This document shows positions 12,974-15,035 of a stretch of 15,035 bases of DNA, one piece after another. The position numbers and the translations under genes were made by a program. Source of the DNA: Eubacteriales bacterium. GTDB taxonomy: Bacteria; Bacillota_A; Clostridia; Christensenellales; Aristaeellaceae. The notes below the pieces were generated by a model that had not been told where the DNA came from, did not search any database, and saw only the letters and a list, made by a program, of their open reading frames with translations. How positions within the stretch are numbered: position 1 is the stretch's first letter; each line of letters begins with the position of its first letter. The stretch spans positions 1 through 15,035 of the forward strand of contig JARKQO010000457.1 in the NCBI GenBank assembly GCA_029974855.1, given 5' to 3'.

Positions 12974-13360
12974 ATGACTTTCTTCTCTCAAATGCTCGCG
13001 GGCCTTACGGACGCGGCCGCACCCGCTGCCGGGGCGGCGGATGGAGCGGCGGCCACCGGCGGCACCGGTGAACTTCTGGGCATGGTAATCCCCATGGTGC
13101 TGATGTTCGTGGTGTTCTACTTCCTTTTGATCCGGCCCCAGCGCAAGAAGGATAAAAAGGTGAAGGACATGCTGTCCAACCTGAAGGTGGGGGACCGCAT
13201 CTGCACCATCGGCGGCGTCTATGGCACCATCACCGCCATCAAGGACCAGACCATCGAGCTGTCTGTGGGCAAGGACAACGTGAAGCTGATCTTCGCCCGC
13301 TGGGCCATCCGCAACGTGGAAGAGGGCCTTGTGGAGAATGACAGCGAGGTACTGAACTAA
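12974..13360 (+). CDS. yajC: Sec translocase accessory subunit YajC
   Basis: YajC is a single-span membrane protein that associates with SecDF and SecYEG. The 128-residue product has an Ala/Gly-rich N-terminus (10-32), a membrane helix at about 35-53 (MVIPMVLMFVVFYFLLI), the signature RPQRKKDKK (54-62), and a cytoplasmic region with LKVGDRICTIGGVYGTITAI (70-89), all typical of the family. The ATG at 12974 is preceded by AAAGGGG at 12957-12963. A TTG at 12953 would lie at the predicted transcription start and is rejected. It has its own sigma-A promoter. In many Clostridia yajC is followed by a TIGR04086 protein and sec genes; here a secreted SH3-like gene intervenes. Confidence 0.94.
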   Translation: MTFFSQMLAGLTDAAAPAAGAADGAAATGGTGELLGMVIPMVLMFVVFYFLLIRPQRKKDKKVKDMLSNLKVGDRICTIGGVYGTITAIKDQTIELSVGKDNVKLIFARWAIRNVEEGLVENDSEVLN

Positions 13361-13388
13361 GGGAACATTTGAACAGCATGAACCGCAG

Positions 13389-13412
13389 CGGGAGGGGCTT
13401 TGGCTCCTCCCG
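13389..13412 (+). other. Strong hairpin between yajC and the SH3-like gene, without T-tract
   Basis: CGGGAGGGGC (13389-13398) pairs with GCTCCTCCCG (13403-13412) around a 4-base loop, with one G-T wobble. No T-run follows, so it is not a standard terminator. It may stabilise or mark a processing point in a yajC-SH3 transcript. Confidence 0.5.
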
Positions 13413-13439
13413 GACGCATCGAAGGGAGAGGATCACGAA

Positions 13440-14012
13440 ATGAAGAGGCAGACCGTCCTGCGCGTGGCTCCGCTTCTACTGGCTTGCATGCTGGCTTTGG
13501 GCATGGGGGGCATGGCGGGGGCCATGGCAACAACAGCCGGGGCTTTGGACTACCCTGTGGAAGGGCTGACCATCGATAAGCTTTCCACCCGCAGCGGCCC
13601 GGGCACCCGCTATCGGGACACGGGCACCTACAAGGTCCAGGACCAATACGTTCCCCTGTTCTCCGTGGCCTATGACGGCAGCGGCGTGTGCTGGGTGCAG
13701 TGCGATATCCTCTACGGCAGCAAGCTCCGCCGCCTCTATACAGGCTTAAAGCGCTTTGACGCCTCCACCTTCGATCTTTCCAGCCTCCCGGAGGAGGACC
13801 CCATGGATTTTGACGAGCGCGTCAGGGTCCTGGCCACCTCCAAGGCCCTGTACGGCCCTGGCCCGGCCTATGACGTCTATGACAAGCTGACGGTGGACAA
13901 GGGCCAGCGGGTCACCGTCATCGCCATCCAGGACGACTATGCCCAGGTGGAATGGACCACCTCCAAGCAGAGCTACCGGGCGTGGGTGTATCTTTCCACG
14001 CTGGATTACTGA
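13440..14012 (+). CDS. Exported protein with two SH3-like (SH3b) regions
   Basis: The 190-residue product has a clear signal peptide (MKRQTVLRVAPLLLACMLAL onward, cleavage probably around residues 28-36). The first SH3b-like region (about 43-95) includes LSTRSGPGTRYRDTGTY, the classic RSGPGTxY turn. A second region (about 128-188) includes ALYGPGPAYDVYDKLTVDKGQRVTVIAIQDDYAQVEW. SH3b domains often bind cell-wall peptides, so a wall-associated role is likely. No catalytic domain is present. AAGGGAGAGG lies just upstream of the ATG. It is 79 bases after yajC with no evident promoter, so it may be co-transcribed, and it is closed by the terminator at 14061-14090. Precise role unknown. Confidence 0.85.
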   Translation: MKRQTVLRVAPLLLACMLALGMGGMAGAMATTAGALDYPVEGLTIDKLSTRSGPGTRYRDTGTYKVQDQYVPLFSVAYDGSGVCWVQCDILYGSKLRRLYTGLKRFDASTFDLSSLPEEDPMDFDERVRVLATSKALYGPGPAYDVYDKLTVDKGQRVTVIAIQDDYAQVEWTTSKQSYRAWVYLSTLDY

Positions 14013-14060
14013 GGAAAAGAATTTTCCCCGCAGGCTCCGGCTGTGCTGGCTGCCGAAAAA

Positions 14061-14090
14061 GCAAAAAGCTCCCCCTGGGGGCTTTTTTGC
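14061..14090 (+). terminator. Rho-independent terminator after the SH3-like gene
   Basis: GCAAAAAGCT-CCCC pairs with GGGG-CTTTTTTGC around a short loop (14061-14090), with one bulged base. A- and T-runs flank the GC core, so it could work in either direction. It isolates the yajC-SH3 unit from the TIGR04086 gene. Confidence 0.8.
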
Positions 14091-14183
14091 GTTCCCTGGA
14101 CAGAGGCGGCGGCCCCTTTTGGCGCGCCCCCAAAACCCCGCTCCCCCGAGGCCCAAAAAACCTTCTTAGCCCTGTTCCCGCAA

Positions 14184-14212
14184 GCATGTTCCCTCCCATT
14201 CCCTCATAGACT
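14184..14212 (+). promoter_or_regulatory. Candidate sigma-E promoter of the TIGR04086-type gene
   Basis: GCATGTT (14184-14190), exactly 14 bases, then CATAGACT (14205-14212). Against KMATATT-N14-CATACAMT this is six of seven and seven of eight. The AAGGAGGG ribosome site is at 14231-14238. No sigma-A promoter of comparable quality is seen in this gap. Confidence 0.55.
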
Positions 14213-14244
14213 GTATCAAAGCGAAGGGACAAGGAGGGTTTTTC

Positions 14245-14679
14245 ATGCCGACCTATCAAGCCGGTGGCTCCACCACCGCCAGAAGGACCCGCAGGCGGGC
14301 CAGCACCTATCAAAAGAGCACCTGGGTACGCTTTCTGCGGGGCTTGTTGGCGGCCCTGGGAGTGACCATAGTGGGCATATTGCTCTTTGCGCTGCTGATG
14401 CAGTGGCTGCGCCCCAGCGACGCGGTGATCCGCGTGGTGAACCAGGTGATCAAGCTGGGGGCGATTTTGCTGGGGGTATGGGTGCTGGTGGGCCGTGGAG
14501 GGGAGCGGTCCTTGCTCCAGGGCGCGGGCTTGGGCCTGGTGTACATGGGCCTGGGGGTGGGGCTGTACGCCCTTCTCTCCGGGCAGCAGCTGCCCGTTTC
14601 CGCCTACCTGGCGGATTTGGCCATGGGGGTGGCCGGGGGCGGTATCGCCGGGATGCTCTTTGGCAATCTCAAGAAATAG
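14245..14679 (+). CDS. TIGR04086/YrzE-type small membrane protein
   Basis: The 144-residue product has a basic N-terminus (TARRTRRRASTYQKS, 11-25) and four predicted helices (about 33-54, 62-82, 91-111, 118-140), the last ending in a Gly-rich AMGVAGGGIAGMLFG. This layout and its position after yajC match the TIGR04086 family, whose Bacillus member YrzE is also next to the yajC homologue. Function is unknown. The ATG at 14245 has AAGGAGGG six bases upstream. A sigma-E-like promoter stands before it, hinting at mother-cell expression, and the SCIFF gene follows after 82 bases with its own promoter. No catalytic residues are recognisable. Confidence 0.82.
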   Translation: MPTYQAGGSTTARRTRRRASTYQKSTWVRFLRGLLAALGVTIVGILLFALLMQWLRPSDAVIRVVNQVIKLGAILLGVWVLVGRGGERSLLQGAGLGLVYMGLGVGLYALLSGQQLPVSAYLADLAMGVAGGGIAGMLFGNLKK

Positions 14680-14698
14680 GGCATTTTTCACCCCGGCA

Positions 14699-14727
14699 TT
14701 GAAATCCCCTGGCCGATGTTGTATAAT
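14699..14727 (+). promoter_or_regulatory. Sigma-A promoter of the SCIFF precursor gene
   Basis: TTGAAA (14699-14704), a 17-base spacer and a perfect TATAAT (14722-14727) lie 34 bases before the ATG. Confidence 0.88.
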
Positions 14728-14761
14728 CACCAAGGATAGGAATTTACATGGAGGGATAGAG

Positions 14762-14959
14762 ATGAAGCACATTCAGATCGTTTCCAAGCCCTGCCTGCGG
14801 GAATCTTTGGCCCACGGCGGCTGCGGCGAGTGCCAGAGCTCCTGCCAGAGCGCTTGCAAAACCAGCTGCACCGTGGCCAACCAGTCCTGCGCCAACCAGG
14901 AGACCCAGAAGATGCTGGCGGGCCGCGAGGGAAAGCTGAATCGTTCCTTCGGCAAATAA
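14762..14959 (+). CDS. scfA: SCIFF ranthipeptide precursor (six cysteines in forty-five)
   Basis: The 65-residue peptide begins MKHIQIV and carries the hallmark core CGECQSSCQSACKTSC with C21, C24, C28, C32 and C36, then TVANQSC with C43; C11 is an extra upstream Cys. SCIFF precursors occur across Clostridia and are modified by a radical SAM maturase that makes thioether crosslinks from Cys to neighbouring residues. The mature function is unknown. The usual precursor ends soon after the sixth Cys. This one continues 22 residues (ANQETQKMLAGREGKLNRSFGK), an extended tail. GGAGGG (14750-14755) is six bases before the ATG. It has its own promoter and terminator, so it is probably made in excess over the maturase, which should lie just beyond the window end. 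Confidence 0.95.
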   Translation: MKHIQIVSKPCLRESLAHGGCGECQSSCQSACKTSCTVANQSCANQETQKMLAGREGKLNRSFGK

Positions 14960-14970
14960 CCCATGAGTCC

Positions 14971-15014
14971 AAAAAGGCGACCGCATTGGCCCCTGGGGCG
15001 ATGCGGCGTTTTTT
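14971..15014 (+). terminator. Rho-independent terminator after the SCIFF gene
   Basis: CCGCAT (14981-14986) pairs with ATGCGG (15001-15006). An inner self-complementary GCCCCTGGGGC extends the structure, and six T follow at 15009-15014. It lies 12 bases after the SCIFF stop and may be partial, letting some transcription reach a downstream maturase gene. Confidence 0.8.
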
Positions 15015-15035
15015 ATGCGTGAAGAAGCCACCCGG

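Noticed and set aside
14013..14060. Short GGAAAA/TTTTCC hairpin after the SH3-like gene
   Set aside because: A 6-bp AT-rich stem is too weak to call; the real terminator is at 14061-14090.

Overview
The window is chromosomal DNA from a GC-rich, spore-forming, low-oxygen Firmicute. The most likely group is class Clostridia, Oscillospirales-type gut bacteria. The support is a spoIVA gene, a SpoIID-domain protein, a SCIFF ranthipeptide precursor (a Clostridia hallmark), consensus sigma-A promoters, strong AAGGAGG ribosome sites and high G+C coding DNA. No tRNA, rRNA, CRISPR array or insertion sequence was seen. The genus assignment is inference only.

Layout. (1) 1-3013, plus strand: the 3' part of pnp, a rho-independent terminator, then a tightly coupled pair of an M16 zinc peptidase and an all-alpha dUTPase/MazG-like NTP pyrophosphatase. 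(2) 3052-4122: a SpoIID/LytB-domain lipoprotein. Its Shine-Dalgarno is buried in the 3' arm of a perfect 13-bp terminator-like hairpin. (3) 4121-8390: an accessory segment with lower G+C and different codon use. It is punctuated by hairpin-rich intergenic repeats at 4121-4276, 5239-5357 and 8271-8390. It holds a minus-strand two-gene heme cassette (secreted cytochrome b5-domain lipoprotein plus a minimal four-helix membrane protein with two HX13H pairs). It also holds a polytopic DUF6056/GT-C-like membrane protein on the plus strand, converging with a secreted transglutaminase-like protein on the minus strand. (4) 8389-9873, minus strand: spoIVA, starting at GTG, with a candidate sigma-E promoter. 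(5) 10008-12852, plus strand: an apparent operon of a YlbF-family protein, mltG and a U32-family protein. (6) 12910-15014, plus strand: yajC, a secreted SH3-like protein, a TIGR04086/YrzE-type membrane protein and the SCIFF precursor with its own promoter and terminator.

How the genes fit together. The backbone genes serve RNA decay (pnp), nucleotide-pool cleaning, cell-wall cutting (SpoIID-type and MltG glycan cleavage), spore-coat assembly (SpoIVA), RNA modification (U32), protein export (yajC) and a radical-SAM-processed peptide (SCIFF). The accessory segment probably adds surface functions: extracytoplasmic heme-based electron transfer, envelope glycosylation and a secreted thiol hydrolase or transglutaminase.

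The longest stretch without a gene is 5115-5501. It holds the heme-cassette promoter, repeat copy 1 and the promoter of the DUF6056-like gene. The other gaps are under 300 bases and are covered by the listed terminators, promoters and hairpins. I saw nothing convincing in 6996-7053 between the convergent genes.
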